Below, in pieces: positions 42,672 through 54,046 of a stretch of 64,000 nt of DNA. The notes under the pieces were generated by a model. That model did not search any database. It saw only the letters and a list, made by a program, of their open reading frames with translations, and was not told the DNA's origin. Origin of the DNA: Psychrobacillus sp. FSL H8-0483 (GTDB lineage: Bacteria > Bacillota > Bacilli > Bacillales_A > Planococcaceae). Within the stretch, counting starts at the first letter, position 1. Each line of letters begins with the position of its first letter. The stretch is taken from NCBI RefSeq assembly GCF_038637725.1, contig NZ_CP152052.1, positions 310,001-374,000 on the forward strand, written 5' to 3'. A program made the position numbers and the translations under genes.

Positions 42672-43925
42672 ATGAGTGAACAAAGCATGAAGAAAAAAAT
42701 CGTAGTAAAAGATACTACGAAAATTTTCGGAAAGAACGTGAAGCGAGCAGTACAGCTTCTAAAAGAAGGAAAGTCGAAAAGTGACATTTTAAAAGCAACT
42801 GGTGCAACTGTAGGTGTTAAAAATGTAACTTTTGATGTGAATGATGGTGAAATTTTTGTCATCATGGGTCTGTCAGGAAGCGGTAAATCCACTTTAGTTA
42901 GGATGTTAAATCGTTTAATCGATCCGACGGTAGGGCAGATCTTGCTAGATGGTGAAGACATAGTACAAATGAATAAAGAGCAGTTACGAGAAGTGAGACG
43001 GAAAAAAATAGGCATGGTTTTTCAAAATTTTGCTCTCTTTCCGCATAAGACAATTGTTGAAAATACCGAATATGGTTTGGAAATCCAAGGAGTACCAAAA
43101 GATCAGCGCCGAATAAAAGCGGTCGAATCATTAAAGCTTGTTGGTCTTGCAGGATATGAAGATCAATATCCGAACCAACTGAGCGGCGGAATGCAACAAC
43201 GCGTGGGACTTGCAAGAGCACTAGCCAATGATCCAGATATACTATTAATGGATGAGGCTTTCAGTGCACTAGATCCCCTTATTCGGAAAGATATGCAAAA
43301 TGAACTCCTACAGCTTCATAGTGACATGGGGAAAACTTTTATTTTTATCACCCATGATTTAGATGAAGCACTTCGAATTGGAGATCGCATCGCATTGATG
43401 AAAGACGGAGAAATCGTTCAAATTGGCACGCCAGAAGAGATATTGATGAGTCCTTCGAATGAGTACGTAGAACGCTTCGTCGAGGACGTTGACTTAGCGA
43501 AAGTATTAACGGCGGGACATATTATGAAACAAGCAGATACGGTACAAGTGGACAGAGGACCTCGCGTTGCCCTTCGATTAATGAAACAACTCAGAATATC
43601 TTCTATTTATGTTGTAGATAAAAGTAATCGTTTAATGGGGGCGGTAACTGCACAGGATGCGGTAGCAGCTTTAGAAACAGATAAGTCACTAGAAGAAGTA
43701 TTAATTTCTGATCTTCCAATGATTACGCCTGATACTGTGTTAACGGATCTTTTTGATGTTGTATCCACTGCGTCCATTCCGGTAGCAGTTATTAGTGAAG
43801 ATCAAAAGTTACTAGGAATTATTATTCGTGGTGCACTGATTGGTGCTTTATCAGGTGACAACCAGTTTATCAATAATGATGGAATAATCGCACCAGCTGA
43901 CCAATTGAATACGGAGGTGATATAA
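42672..43925 (+). CDS. opuAA: Glycine betaine ABC transporter ATP-binding protein
   Basis: A 417-residue ATPase that powers osmoprotectant uptake. It contains an N-terminal helical extension (KIFGKNVKRAVQLLKEGKSK), Walker A GLSGSGKST, signature LSGGMQQR, Walker B ILLMDEAFSALD, and two C-terminal CBS domains (from about residue 280) that sense ionic strength in OpuA. TTAGGAG before the ATG. First gene of opuAA-opuAB-opuAC with gaps of 1 bp and a 4-bp overlap. Confidence 0.95.
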   Translation: MSEQSMKKKIVVKDTTKIFGKNVKRAVQLLKEGKSKSDILKATGATVGVKNVTFDVNDGEIFVIMGLSGSGKSTLVRMLNRLIDPTVGQILLDGEDIVQMNKEQLREVRRKKIGMVFQNFALFPHKTIVENTEYGLEIQGVPKDQRRIKAVESLKLVGLAGYEDQYPNQLSGGMQQRVGLARALANDPDILLMDEAFSALDPLIRKDMQNELLQLHSDMGKTFIFITHDLDEALRIGDRIALMKDGEIVQIGTPEEILMSPSNEYVERFVEDVDLAKVLTAGHIMKQADTVQVDRGPRVALRLMKQLRISSIYVVDKSNRLMGAVTAQDAVAALETDKSLEEVLISDLPMITPDTVLTDLFDVVSTASIPVAVISEDQKLLGIIIRGALIGALSGDNQFINNDGIIAPADQLNTEVI

Positions 43926-43926
43926 G

Positions 43927-45668
<1,742 letters not shown>

Positions 45669-45680
45669 GAAGGTTTATAG

Positions 45681-45720
45681 AAAAGGCTCATCGTCCGTAT
45701 TGGATGATGAGCCTTTTCTT
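45681..45720 (+). terminator. Terminator of the opuA operon
   Basis: AAAAGGCTCATC and GATGAGCCTTTT pair, followed by CTT. It lies between two converging genes and can act in both directions. Confidence 0.85.
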
Positions 45721-45725
45721 AATTG

Positions 45726-47093
45726 TCACTTACGTTCATGTACTTTTTCACCTTGTACCCAGACTTCACGAATATTTTCTGGACGAACTAAATACATTAC
45801 TTTTTGGAAAACATCGTGTAAATCTTCATCGGCATTAAAAATAGGTAGTTTTGCAGATGCTAATTTAGTGTCAATAATTTGTACATCCCATGCATAGTTT
45901 TCTGCCAAACGCCCGATTGGTAAGCTTAAACTTTCCCCTCCGCCAGCTGTTGCAAAATAGAAAGCTTCATTGATCGTGATGCGAGATGCTGGTACACCGC
46001 GTTGTTCAGCTGGAAGGTTCGTATCCACACCATCTTCTAACATTCTGGAAGACATTACTGCTTGTCTAGCATTATCGAAAAGACTAGGTGAAAAGCCCCC
46101 AGAAAGATCGCATCCTAAGCCTATCTCTACACCTTTTTCATGCAAATGAGCAATTGGAATAACGCTATTTGCAAAGTAAGCATTGGAGATTGGACAATGG
46201 CTAACGGCAGTTCCCGTTTCAGCAAATAAATCTGCATCGTCATCATTTAAAAAGTTACAATGTGCCATCACAGATTTTTCACGTAATAGTCCAAAATCGT
46301 GTAAGGCAAAGGCGTCGTTCTTTTCGAATCGATCTTGTACATAGCCATGTTCCCAATCACTTTCACTGCAGTGGGATTGAACATGCGTATCATACTTAGC
46401 AGCCAATTCCCCTAAACCTTTTAAAGCATCATCGGTACAGCTCGGAATAAAACGCGGTGTAACTACTGGATACACGCCTTGTTTGGTGGATTTTGCTAAT
46501 TCTTTGACAGCTAAAATAAATTCTTCCGTATCTGCTAGTGCAGTTTGTGTATCAGCGTCTCGATAATAGTCAGGATTTTGTTCAGGATTATCCATCACAA
46601 CTTTCCCAACTAAACCGCGTTGTCCTTTTTTAGCACATATTTCAGCTAGCAATAGACTTGCTTCTTTATGAACCGTTGCAAAATATAGTGCCGTTGTTGT
46701 TCCGTTTGCTAGTAAGGTGTTGACTACATCTTGATAAACATTTTCTGCAAATGACAAATCCGAAAATCTAGATTCAAGTGGGAAAGTATAGGTATTCAAC
46801 CAATCATAAAGTGGAATATCTAATGCTGTTCCAGATTGAGCCCATTGTGGCGCATGGACATGCAAATCAACAAAACCGGGTAAGAAATATTGACCTTCCG
46901 CTAAACGATGAAAGTTTTCTTTTCCTGAATAAACATCTAGTAAATGTTGATACTCGGTTTCTTCTGGTGAAACGATTTTTTCAATCATCCCGTCTTTATT
47001 GATACAGAAAATATGCTTCTCTAAAATGTTTAACTCTCTTGGTGAATTGCTAGAAAAAGCAGTTCCTAGAAATACTTCCGTATATTCTGTCAT
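45726..47093 (-). CDS. guaD: Guanine deaminase
   Basis: A 455-residue amidohydrolase that converts guanine to xanthine and ammonia in purine salvage and nitrogen supply. Metal-binding motifs are LPGFVDLHVHAPQ (residues about 70-82), VQSHCSESDWEHGY, AHCNFL and GLGCDLSGG. The length and the APQWAQSG substrate segment fit the eukaryote-like GuaD type rather than the short cytidine-deaminase type of Bacillus subtilis. GAGGTG precedes ATG 47093. Transcribed alone. Confidence 0.92.
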   Translation of the reverse strand: MTEYTEVFLGTAFSSNSPRELNILEKHIFCINKDGMIEKIVSPEETEYQHLLDVYSGKENFHRLAEGQYFLPGFVDLHVHAPQWAQSGTALDIPLYDWLNTYTFPLESRFSDLSFAENVYQDVVNTLLANGTTTALYFATVHKEASLLLAEICAKKGQRGLVGKVVMDNPEQNPDYYRDADTQTALADTEEFILAVKELAKSTKQGVYPVVTPRFIPSCTDDALKGLGELAAKYDTHVQSHCSESDWEHGYVQDRFEKNDAFALHDFGLLREKSVMAHCNFLNDDDADLFAETGTAVSHCPISNAYFANSVIPIAHLHEKGVEIGLGCDLSGGFSPSLFDNARQAVMSSRMLEDGVDTNLPAEQRGVPASRITINEAFYFATAGGGESLSLPIGRLAENYAWDVQIIDTKLASAKLPIFNADEDLHDVFQKVMYLVRPENIREVWVQGEKVHERK

Positions 47094-47781
47094 ATTTCAC
47101 ACCTCAATGTTCGTATATTTGAATTATATTTGCTATTATAAAGTGGGTTATACATTAAGTCTATACAAAATATGAATAATGAAAATTTTAAGATTAATGA
47201 TGTTTGTATTCTGTAATAATCTAACAGAGCATTTTAATAAGAAATAGTTGAATGTAACATTCAAAAAAGTAAACTAACGATCAACATTATTTGATGGTGA
47301 TAAATGAAAAAATTATTTCTAATTGAAGGGGTTTTATTAGCATAAAGGGAGGGGGGATTGTGTAATATTCCTTCTTGTGTAAATAATCTCTTGCAACAGA
47401 ATGGCGAGCAACCTACACGTTCTAAGATGAAGAGCATAAGATAATACATATACACAATAGGTGAAGTGGAATTTGGGAGTATGTCACATCACTTTCATTT
47501 TTATGCATTATTTCACTGGCCTTTTAAGAGGTTTCAAGCGATATATTTTTATTAAATACGCGAATTAATTTAAGGATTAAAAGATAATTAGTAAGTTTAT
47601 TTATAGTAATGGAACATACAAAATAATGAATAACAACTCTAGTTTGTTCATAATTATACAAGGTGCTTATTTGCGTATTTTTCTTTGACGACTTATCATG
47701 AAGAGAGAGATTAATATTTTATAAACAAAGAAAATCGTTTCATAAAGCAATGGTTTTCAATCGTTTTAGGAGGTTTTAAGT
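47094..47781. other. Long intergenic stretch, no gene recognised
   Basis: About 690 bp of AT-rich sequence between divergent guaD and ykuI. Open frames lack ribosome sites. A 16-bp sequence AGAGCATAAGATAATA at 47431-47446 recurs exactly at 61829-61844 just before a gene start. I see no riboswitch. Confidence 0.4.
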
Positions 47782-48987
47782 ATGGATGCAATGGAAGTAC
47801 TAACTAATTTGGAAAAAATGAAGGCGTATTTTCAGCCGATTTTTAGTGCAGATGAGCATGTTGTCGTTGCTTACGAAATCTCTGGCAAGCTTAATAACGA
47901 TGAAGAACTTATAAGTTTAAATGCATTTGCATACGATGACGATGTTCCAGATGAGTATCGAGTCGATGTGGAGCATAGAATTTTGCATCTAGCCCTTTCT
48001 CAACTGGAGGAGGAAGCAAAGGATTTCGATATCTACTTACCATGCAATGCCAATTTACTGATACTGGATTATGGGGAAAGTTATTTCGATATTATAAGAA
48101 AATATATTTCGGAGGAAGAACTAACGCGTATTGTTCTCATGATCTCAGAACATAACTTTAAAGGTGAATTTAATAAATTGAATAATATCCTTCGTTATTT
48201 CCGGACGTACGGTATAAAAATTGCCATTAACCAAGTTGGCTCTGAAAGTCATTTAGACTATATCAAAATGTTGTCTCCAAATATTTTAAAGGTGAATATT
48301 GAGCAATTAAGTTATGAATCTTGGGGGGTGCAGAGTGATTTATTTACATCACTTGGAACATTAGCGCACAAGATTGGCGCAAATATGTTGTTTGAAGGCA
48401 TCGATAGTGTGCATCAGCTTCAATTTGCGTGGAAAAATGGTGGGCGTTTTTATCAAGGGAAGCACTTAGCGGCAGCTCAAACAACATTAATTCCACGTGA
48501 TCAGCTAAAGACAAGTTTTAAAGAGAGATGTCGGCAGTTCATCACAACAGAAAAGCGTATGCTTGAGGAAAATTACAATGGATTAAAAGTTTTGCAGAAT
48601 ACATTGGAGAAATCGGTGCAACGTATGAAACTAGGCAGTCAAAACACGGAGAAACTACTCGTACTTGCCGAAGAGCTTGAGGAGTATTCTTTCCGTCTTT
48701 ATATGTGTGATGAAGAGGGTTTTCAAACATCACCGAATATAATGCGTATTGATAAGAAATGGAATATTCAAGAAGAAGCAATTAATAAAAATTGGAGTTG
48801 GCGTCCATACTTTTTAAAAACAATTATTGAAATGCGTAACGACCAAAGCGGCGTGTTGTCTGATTTATACAGCGATATCGATACAGGGGAAATGACGCGT
48901 ACTTTCTCTATCTCGGTTAGTGATAATGAATATTTATTTATTGATATTTCCTATGATTACTTATATAAACATAATATTTTCAGATGA
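47782..48987 (+). CDS. ykuI: YkuI-type EAL-domain protein, catalytic residues lost
   Basis: A 401-residue cytoplasmic protein: EAL fold (1-240), a helical linker and a C-terminal PAS/Cache-like domain (from about 285) with WSWRPYFLKTIIEMRN, very close to Bacillus subtilis YkuI. In the EAL part the signature is EISGK in place of EALxR, the acidic residue after KIAI is Asn (INQVG in place of VDNIG), and the next is LKVN in place of LKID. It keeps EHNFKGE and CNANLLIL. It should therefore not cleave c-di-GMP but may bind it. AGGAGG before the ATG. Confidence 0.9.
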   Translation: MDAMEVLTNLEKMKAYFQPIFSADEHVVVAYEISGKLNNDEELISLNAFAYDDDVPDEYRVDVEHRILHLALSQLEEEAKDFDIYLPCNANLLILDYGESYFDIIRKYISEEELTRIVLMISEHNFKGEFNKLNNILRYFRTYGIKIAINQVGSESHLDYIKMLSPNILKVNIEQLSYESWGVQSDLFTSLGTLAHKIGANMLFEGIDSVHQLQFAWKNGGRFYQGKHLAAAQTTLIPRDQLKTSFKERCRQFITTEKRMLEENYNGLKVLQNTLEKSVQRMKLGSQNTEKLLVLAEELEEYSFRLYMCDEEGFQTSPNIMRIDKKWNIQEEAINKNWSWRPYFLKTIIEMRNDQSGVLSDLYSDIDTGEMTRTFSISVSDNEYLFIDISYDYLYKHNIFR

Positions 48988-49029
48988 AAATTTGCCGCTG
49001 ATGCTTACACATCAGCTAATTTAATCCAG

Positions 49030-49079
49030 TTCCAGGTTTTGAGACGATATTAAATCGTTTTGAACCTGGAATTTTTTTA
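49030..49079 (+). terminator. Terminator of ykuI
   Basis: TTCCAGGTT and AACCTGGAA with an inner ACGAT/ATCGT pairing, followed by seven T. Confidence 0.9.
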
Positions 49080-49394
49080 TGCATTTATTACTAATAAAAC
49101 ATTTTTTTGGAATATTAAAAAACTTTTAAATATAAACTGGAGATAATTTCAAAGTATATGGCATGTCTATAGTTGTGTTGTTTTTCCTTATAATACATTT
49201 GTATTTTGACTTTACTTTTATTATTATAATGATAGTAAAGTTAAGTTTGCATTCTTTAAAACGATACCTAAGATTAAAGTAAATAATCACTCTATTCAGT
49301 ATTTTTGAATGCTATATGGAGAATCAGTTAGTGTAAGGATAACTTTATTATTTCATACTAAAGTTACTAGTTCGTATTTGGGGGGGAATTAAAC
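49080..49394. other. Spacer before the amino acid permease
   Basis: AT-rich with several copies of a TAAAGTTA-like octamer (near 49237, 49339 on the reverse strand, and 49361) that may be an operator set. No coding frame, no T-box or riboswitch seen. Confidence 0.4.
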
Positions 49395-50771
49395 ATGTCA
49401 AACAAAGAGTTAAAGAGAGGACTTGAGGCACGTCATATTCAAATGATTGCTTTAGGTGGAACGATTGGTGTCGGGTTGTTTATGGGTTCTGCTAGCACTA
49501 TTAAATGGACAGGCCCATCCGTATTGCTTGCGTATGCAATATGTGGGATTTTTATATATTTTATAATGCGTGCGATGGGCGAAATGCTCTATGTAGAGCC
49601 GAGTACAGGTTCATTTGCGACATTCGGTCATAAGTATATACATCCATTAGCAGGTTATATTACTGCTTGGAGTAACTGGTTCCAGTGGGTAATCGTTGGG
49701 ATGGCAGAAATCATAGCTGTTGGAACGTATATGCAATACTGGTTCCCAGACCTACCTGCTTGGATTCCAGGTTTAATCGCAATGGCTATTCTTGGTGCTG
49801 CAAACTTAATCTCCGTTAAATCATTTGGTGAAATTGAATTTTGGTTTGCAATGATTAAAATCGTGACAATTGTATTGATGATTATTGCGGGGATAGGTTT
49901 GATTTTCTTTGGATTTGGTAACGGAGGAGGCGCAATCGGAATATCGAATCTGTGGGAACATGGTGGTTTCTTTGCAGGGGGTTGGACCGGATTCTTTTTT
50001 GCACTATCTCTTGTAATTGCTGCGTATCAAGGCGTAGAACTAATTGGGATTACAGCCGGAGAAGCTAAGGATCCCCAAAAAACATTAACAAAAGCAATAG
50101 ATAGTATTATTTGGCGTATATTAATTTTCTATATCGGTGCGATTTTTGTTATTGTGACGGTATATCCTTGGGATCAACTAGACACACTTGGAAGCCCGTT
50201 TGTTGCTACTTTTGCGAAAGTGGGTATTACAGCGGCAGCTGGAATTATTAACTTTGTTGTTATCACAGCAGCAATGTCAGGTTGTAATAGTGGTATTTAC
50301 AGTGCAGGACGTATGCTGTATACATTAGGTGTAAATGGACAAGCGCCAAAGTACTTTGCAAAGATATCTAATAATGGTGTTCCTTTATTTGGAACAATCG
50401 GTGTATTAATTGGTTTAGCGGTAGGGGTTGTTTTAAGTTATATTGCACCAGCTAATTTGTTTGTGTATGTGTACAGTGCGAGTGTGCTTCCTGGTATGGT
50501 TCCATGGTTTGTTATCCTTATTAGTCAAATTCGATTTAGAAAAGCTAAAGGAGCAGAACTCGATAACCATCCATTCAAAATGCCTTTTGCACCTGTCACA
50601 AACTACTTAACGATTGCATTCTTACTTATGGTATTAGTCGGTATGGGCTTTAATGATGAGACTCGCATTTCTCTTATTGTTGGAATCATTTTCTTAGCTA
50701 TTGTCATAGCAAGTTTTTATATTTTTAAAATAGGTAAGCGAGTACCGCTAGATACTAAAATAGATGAATAA
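49395..50771 (+). CDS. APC-family amino acid permease
   Basis: A 458-residue permease with twelve predicted helices. The N-terminal [20 protein letters not shown] with LFMGS is the typical AAT (amino acid transporter) start, and [20 protein letters not shown] and EFWFAMIKI follow. The closest relatives are AapA/YtnA/ProY-like permeases for neutral amino acids, but the substrate cannot be fixed. GGGGGG lies about 8 nt before the ATG. Monocistronic. Confidence 0.9.
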   Translation: MSNKELKRGLEARHIQMIALGGTIGVGLFMGSASTIKWTGPSVLLAYAICGIFIYFIMRAMGEMLYVEPSTGSFATFGHKYIHPLAGYITAWSNWFQWVIVGMAEIIAVGTYMQYWFPDLPAWIPGLIAMAILGAANLISVKSFGEIEFWFAMIKIVTIVLMIIAGIGLIFFGFGNGGGAIGISNLWEHGGFFAGGWTGFFFALSLVIAAYQGVELIGITAGEAKDPQKTLTKAIDSIIWRILIFYIGAIFVIVTVYPWDQLDTLGSPFVATFAKVGITAAAGIINFVVITAAMSGCNSGIYSAGRMLYTLGVNGQAPKYFAKISNNGVPLFGTIGVLIGLAVGVVLSYIAPANLFVYVYSASVLPGMVPWFVILISQIRFRKAKGAELDNHPFKMPFAPVTNYLTIAFLLMVLVGMGFNDETRISLIVGIIFLAIVIASFYIFKIGKRVPLDTKIDE

Positions 50772-50784
50772 TTGTATGATATTT

Positions 50785-50818
50785 GACCGTTTGATGTTCC
50801 AGCATCAAACGGTCTTTT
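50785..50818 (+). terminator. Terminator of the permease gene
   Basis: GACCGTTTGATG and CATCAAACGGTC pair and are followed by TTTT. Same stem as at 37635-37668. Confidence 0.9.
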
Positions 50819-50949
50819 CTGTTCTGATAGAATATATTCCATATGGATCTAGTATTGTAAAATGTAATGCTTTTATCGTACAATATATCGAATTGATAGA
50901 ATGTTAAATTTATTTATTTCATCAAATTTTTAAGAATGTAGGTGAGGGA

Positions 50950-52203
50950 TTGAAGCGTCTCCATTATAGTTGGTTTGTGTTAATTATCGCCTTTTTCTCT
51001 ATTATTGTAGCTGGGATTGTTCGATCCTCTTCAGGGGTATTTATTGTACCTTTTGAAAATGAGTTTGGATGGGATCGGTCCGTAATTTCTTTAGCTTTTG
51101 CAGTTGGTCTTTTTCTTTATGGATTGTCGGGCCCATTTATGGCAGCACTTATCGAAGTGCTAGGATTAAAAAAGATGATGATTTATGCCATGTCTACTTT
51201 AATGGTAGGGCTTTTGCTTACTTATTTTATGGACCAAGCTTGGCAACTCATTGTCATTTGGGGAATCATCATCGGATTAGGATCCGGTGTGTTTCTGACT
51301 GTATTAAGTACATACGTAGCGAATCGTTGGTTTGAGAAGAGGCGAGGTCTTGCGGTAGGGATATTAACAGCTAGTACGGCAACTGGGCAGTTAGTGTTGC
51401 TCCCAGTGCTAGCCATTCTAGTAGACAATTATTCTTGGCGTTGGGCTATTGGGTTGATTCTAATCCTCAGTGTGATCATGCTAATAATTATTCTATTATT
51501 TATGAAAAATTCGCCGAAGGAAATTGGAATACTTCCATATGGACTGGAAGAGGAACCTCAAGAGTCTAGTGAAGTGCAAAAGAAAAATCCAATAGCGATG
51601 GCTTTCCAATCATTAGTAGAAGCTGTGAAAGTAAAAGAATTTTGGTTGTTAGCAGGAAGTTTTTTTATATGTGGGCTTTCAACAAGTGGACTAATTGGAA
51701 CACATTTTATCTCTTATTGTATTAGTTACGGAATCCCAGTTGTAGCTGCAGCTTCTATGCTTTCTTTTATGGGGGTCTTTGATCTAGTCGGTACAACAAT
51801 ATCCGGTTGGTTATCGGATCGATTCGATAATCGGTGGTTGCTGTTTTGGTATTATCTTTTAAGAGGGGCTTCTCTCGTATTACTTCCATTTGCACTACAA
51901 GAAGGCTCCCTTACACTGTTAATCATTTTTTCTGTGTTTTATGGTTTAGATTGGATTGCAACAGTACCGCCAACAATTAGCATTTCAAGGCAAATCTTTG
52001 GAATAAAGAGAAGTGGTATTATTTACGGCTGGATATTTGCCTCTCATCAAGCTGGAGCAGCAGTAGCCGCATACGGTGGGGGCTTTATGTATAACATATT
52101 TGACTCATACACATGGGCATTTTTCCTTGCAGGAATCTTTTGTGTATTGGCTAGTTTATTTGTCATTTTGATAAAAAAGCAAAAATCAAGCATAGTAATT
52201 TAA
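50950..52203 (+). CDS. MFS transporter
   Basis: A 417-residue transporter with twelve predicted helices, of the oxalate/formate-like group of the major facilitator superfamily. Visible marks are RSSSGVFIVPFENEFGWDRS near the N-terminus, the loop RWFEKRRGLAVG after helix 4, and GWLSDRFDNR after helix 8. The start is TTG 50950 preceded by AGGTGAGG. It could import or export a small carboxylate; unknown. Confidence 0.88.
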   Translation: MKRLHYSWFVLIIAFFSIIVAGIVRSSSGVFIVPFENEFGWDRSVISLAFAVGLFLYGLSGPFMAALIEVLGLKKMMIYAMSTLMVGLLLTYFMDQAWQLIVIWGIIIGLGSGVFLTVLSTYVANRWFEKRRGLAVGILTASTATGQLVLLPVLAILVDNYSWRWAIGLILILSVIMLIIILLFMKNSPKEIGILPYGLEEEPQESSEVQKKNPIAMAFQSLVEAVKVKEFWLLAGSFFICGLSTSGLIGTHFISYCISYGIPVVAAASMLSFMGVFDLVGTTISGWLSDRFDNRWLLFWYYLLRGASLVLLPFALQEGSLTLLIIFSVFYGLDWIATVPPTISISRQIFGIKRSGIIYGWIFASHQAGAAVAAYGGGFMYNIFDSYTWAFFLAGIFCVLASLFVILIKKQKSSIVI

Positions 52204-52321
52204 TATGAAAGGTATTTTATCGATGTCCTCATTTGAGTCGTCCAAGCGAAGAGTCTTTTTTTAACATAATAAATAATTTCCATTCTTAACGGGAATACTT
52301 AAAAGGTAAACTGTGTATAGT

Positions 52322-52359
52322 ACAGGATTGGACGCAATGCTGAGATGCGTCCGATCCTG
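52322..52359. other. Hairpin before the 59-residue gene's end
   Basis: CAGGATTGGACGCA pairs with TGCGTCCGATCCTG (one wobble). No T run; may serve as a weak terminator or RNA-stability element for the gene ending at 52373. Confidence 0.5.
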
Positions 52360-52372
52360 ATATAACTTTTCC

Positions 52373-52552
52373 TTAGTATGATTTTTCTCTTTGACTTTTT
52401 TCTCGATGATTTGGAGTCATTGGCTCCTGCTTAGGCTTTAAATTACCTAATTCAGCTAACTCTAGAGAAATCTCTTCCTTCTTGCTCGTTGGATTTTTAG
52501 CCATAGAACCTTTATTGTTACTAGCTCCTTGATGATGATTAGTATTTGTCAT
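52373..52552 (-). CDS. 59-residue hydrophilic protein, function unknown
   Basis: A small gene with GGAAGGA placed 8 nt before ATG 52552. The product (MTNTNHHQGASNNKGSMAKN..., ending REKSQREKSY) is hydrophilic, rich in Asn, Lys, Glu and Ser and without a membrane segment. The composition is like minor spore or stress proteins of Bacillales, but I do not recognise a family. It precedes the SLAP-domain gene end on the same strand. Confidence 0.6.
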   Translation of the reverse strand: MTNTNHHQGASNNKGSMAKNPTSKKEEISLELAELGNLKPKQEPMTPNHREKSQREKSY

Positions 52553-52629
52553 AAAAAAACTCCTTCCAACTATTTAGTACCTCCTTAACATGGTTCAAAA
52601 ATAAGTAATAATGTATGGAAAAAATTAAT

Positions 52630-53007
52630 TCACACGATTTCTAAAGAACCACTATTAAGTTTTGCTGTACTTTTCAAGCTATCAACAGAAAAAATAAAAG
52701 TCCATGGCATACTAACTTTTGGCTGAATGCTCAATGTTGGAAGTGTAAAAGTATACTCCGCAATTATTTTATTATTTTCTATATATGCCAATTTTGTTTG
52801 GTTAAAAGCAATTGCTTGCTGAGTAAAATTATGGACAAGTACAGTAATTAGTAATTCTCCTTTATGATTTATTGCTTGCCATATTGGTGAGAGAAGAAGG
52901 TCGTGATTTTCCGTATTACTAGTTTCGAGAAAAGTCTTCTCAATCTCTTCCCGGTCCTTACTGGACAAGGCCTTTGCCCAAGATGATTCAAACTCGAGTT
53001 TTTGCAT
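52630..53007 (-). CDS. SLAP-domain protein
   Basis: A 125-residue protein with a single SLAP domain, known in Bacillales accessory-Sec-linked proteins. The N-terminal 35 residues are helical (SWAKALSSKDREEIEKTF), then a beta fold with LLITVLVHNFTQQAI and the closing QPKVSMPWTFIFSVDSL typical of the domain. No signal peptide. GAGGAGG before ATG 53007. Function unknown. Confidence 0.8.
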   Translation of the reverse strand: MQKLEFESSWAKALSSKDREEIEKTFLETSNTENHDLLLSPIWQAINHKGELLITVLVHNFTQQAIAFNQTKLAYIENNKIIAEYTFTLPTLSIQPKVSMPWTFIFSVDSLKSTAKLNSGSLEIV

Positions 53008-53191
53008 CTGCGTAACCTCCTCGGAAATATTTTATACCCTCGTGTTTGAGATAGCCACAAATTGTATAAATTGAGCAATTGTTCTTTTTGAAATTTTTGA
53101 AAATAAACTGATTTTTTAGTTAAATTAAGTGATAAAATATAATTAGCAGAAAAGAGATAGTGATATTTTCATAAACAAAGGGGCGAGATGC

Positions 53192-53902
53192 TTGATACTA
53201 CATACAAATATTATAGGAAATGGAGAACCATTAGTATTTCTGCATACAGGATTGCAAACAGGTATGACAGATTTTGAGTTTCAAAGGGAGTACTTTAGCA
53301 ATAACTACAAAGTTTTCTCTCCAGATTTGAGAGGTCATGGGCAATCCAATACAAATGATATTCAAAATTTCTTTGAAGATTCCGCAGTAGATTTATTGGA
53401 AACAATTGACCATTATGATTTGAAAAAAATCCACTTAGCAAGTTGTTCTTTAGGTGCGTTAGTGGCTATCAAATTTGCTCAAATGTATCCAGAACGAATT
53501 CACACATTGTCCATCTCAGGGGTTATGCCAGTAGAACCGGATAATTGGTTGGAGCTTCATGAACAAGATGTGGAAATTCAAGAGAGTTTACTAGATAACA
53601 AAGTGGCTACGAGTTATTTCGACCAATTGCATACATCTGACTGGAAACAATTTATTTACATGGCGAAAGAGAAAGAATGGTATCCATTTGAAGATGTAAA
53701 GGCACTAAGTGAGTTTCGTTTTCCTGTTCTTTATATGGTTGGAGAAAAAAATGAGCGTGAAACGATTGGTGCAGCTCTCTATCCTAAATCAAATGAACAT
53801 ATTCATGTTGCCATTATTCCGTTTGCTGGCCATCTAGTGCATGCAGATCAGCCTGAAATATATACTCATATATTAGAAGAATTTATCGAAAAATCTAAAT
53901 GA
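53192..53902 (+). CDS. Alpha/beta-hydrolase
   Basis: A 236-residue cytoplasmic alpha/beta-fold hydrolase. HTGLQTG forms the oxyanion loop, the nucleophile elbow is ASCSLGA (Ser in C-S-L), and the catalytic His is in FAGHLVHADQP near the C-terminus. The acid is likely the Asp/Glu near VLYMVGEKNE. The start is TTG 53192 after AAAGGGGCGAG. Substrate unknown: esterase, lactonase or dienelactone-type. Confidence 0.85.
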   Translation: MILHTNIIGNGEPLVFLHTGLQTGMTDFEFQREYFSNNYKVFSPDLRGHGQSNTNDIQNFFEDSAVDLLETIDHYDLKKIHLASCSLGALVAIKFAQMYPERIHTLSISGVMPVEPDNWLELHEQDVEIQESLLDNKVATSYFDQLHTSDWKQFIYMAKEKEWYPFEDVKALSEFRFPVLYMVGEKNERETIGAALYPKSNEHIHVAIIPFAGHLVHADQPEIYTHILEEFIEKSK

Positions 53903-54046
53903 CTTTTAATTAGCAATTATTACAAATGTAACGTTATGATGGATCTTGTCATAATATTGATATCTCCTTCTCATGGTTTTGCAATGGTACTGTCATCTTA
54001 CCGTGTTAAGATAAGTCTCGTTAGTGAAAGGGAGGAAATTCATATT

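Noticed and set aside
47094-47781. Purine riboswitch upstream of guaD
   Set aside because: I could not find the conserved loop elements of the purine aptamer on either strand.
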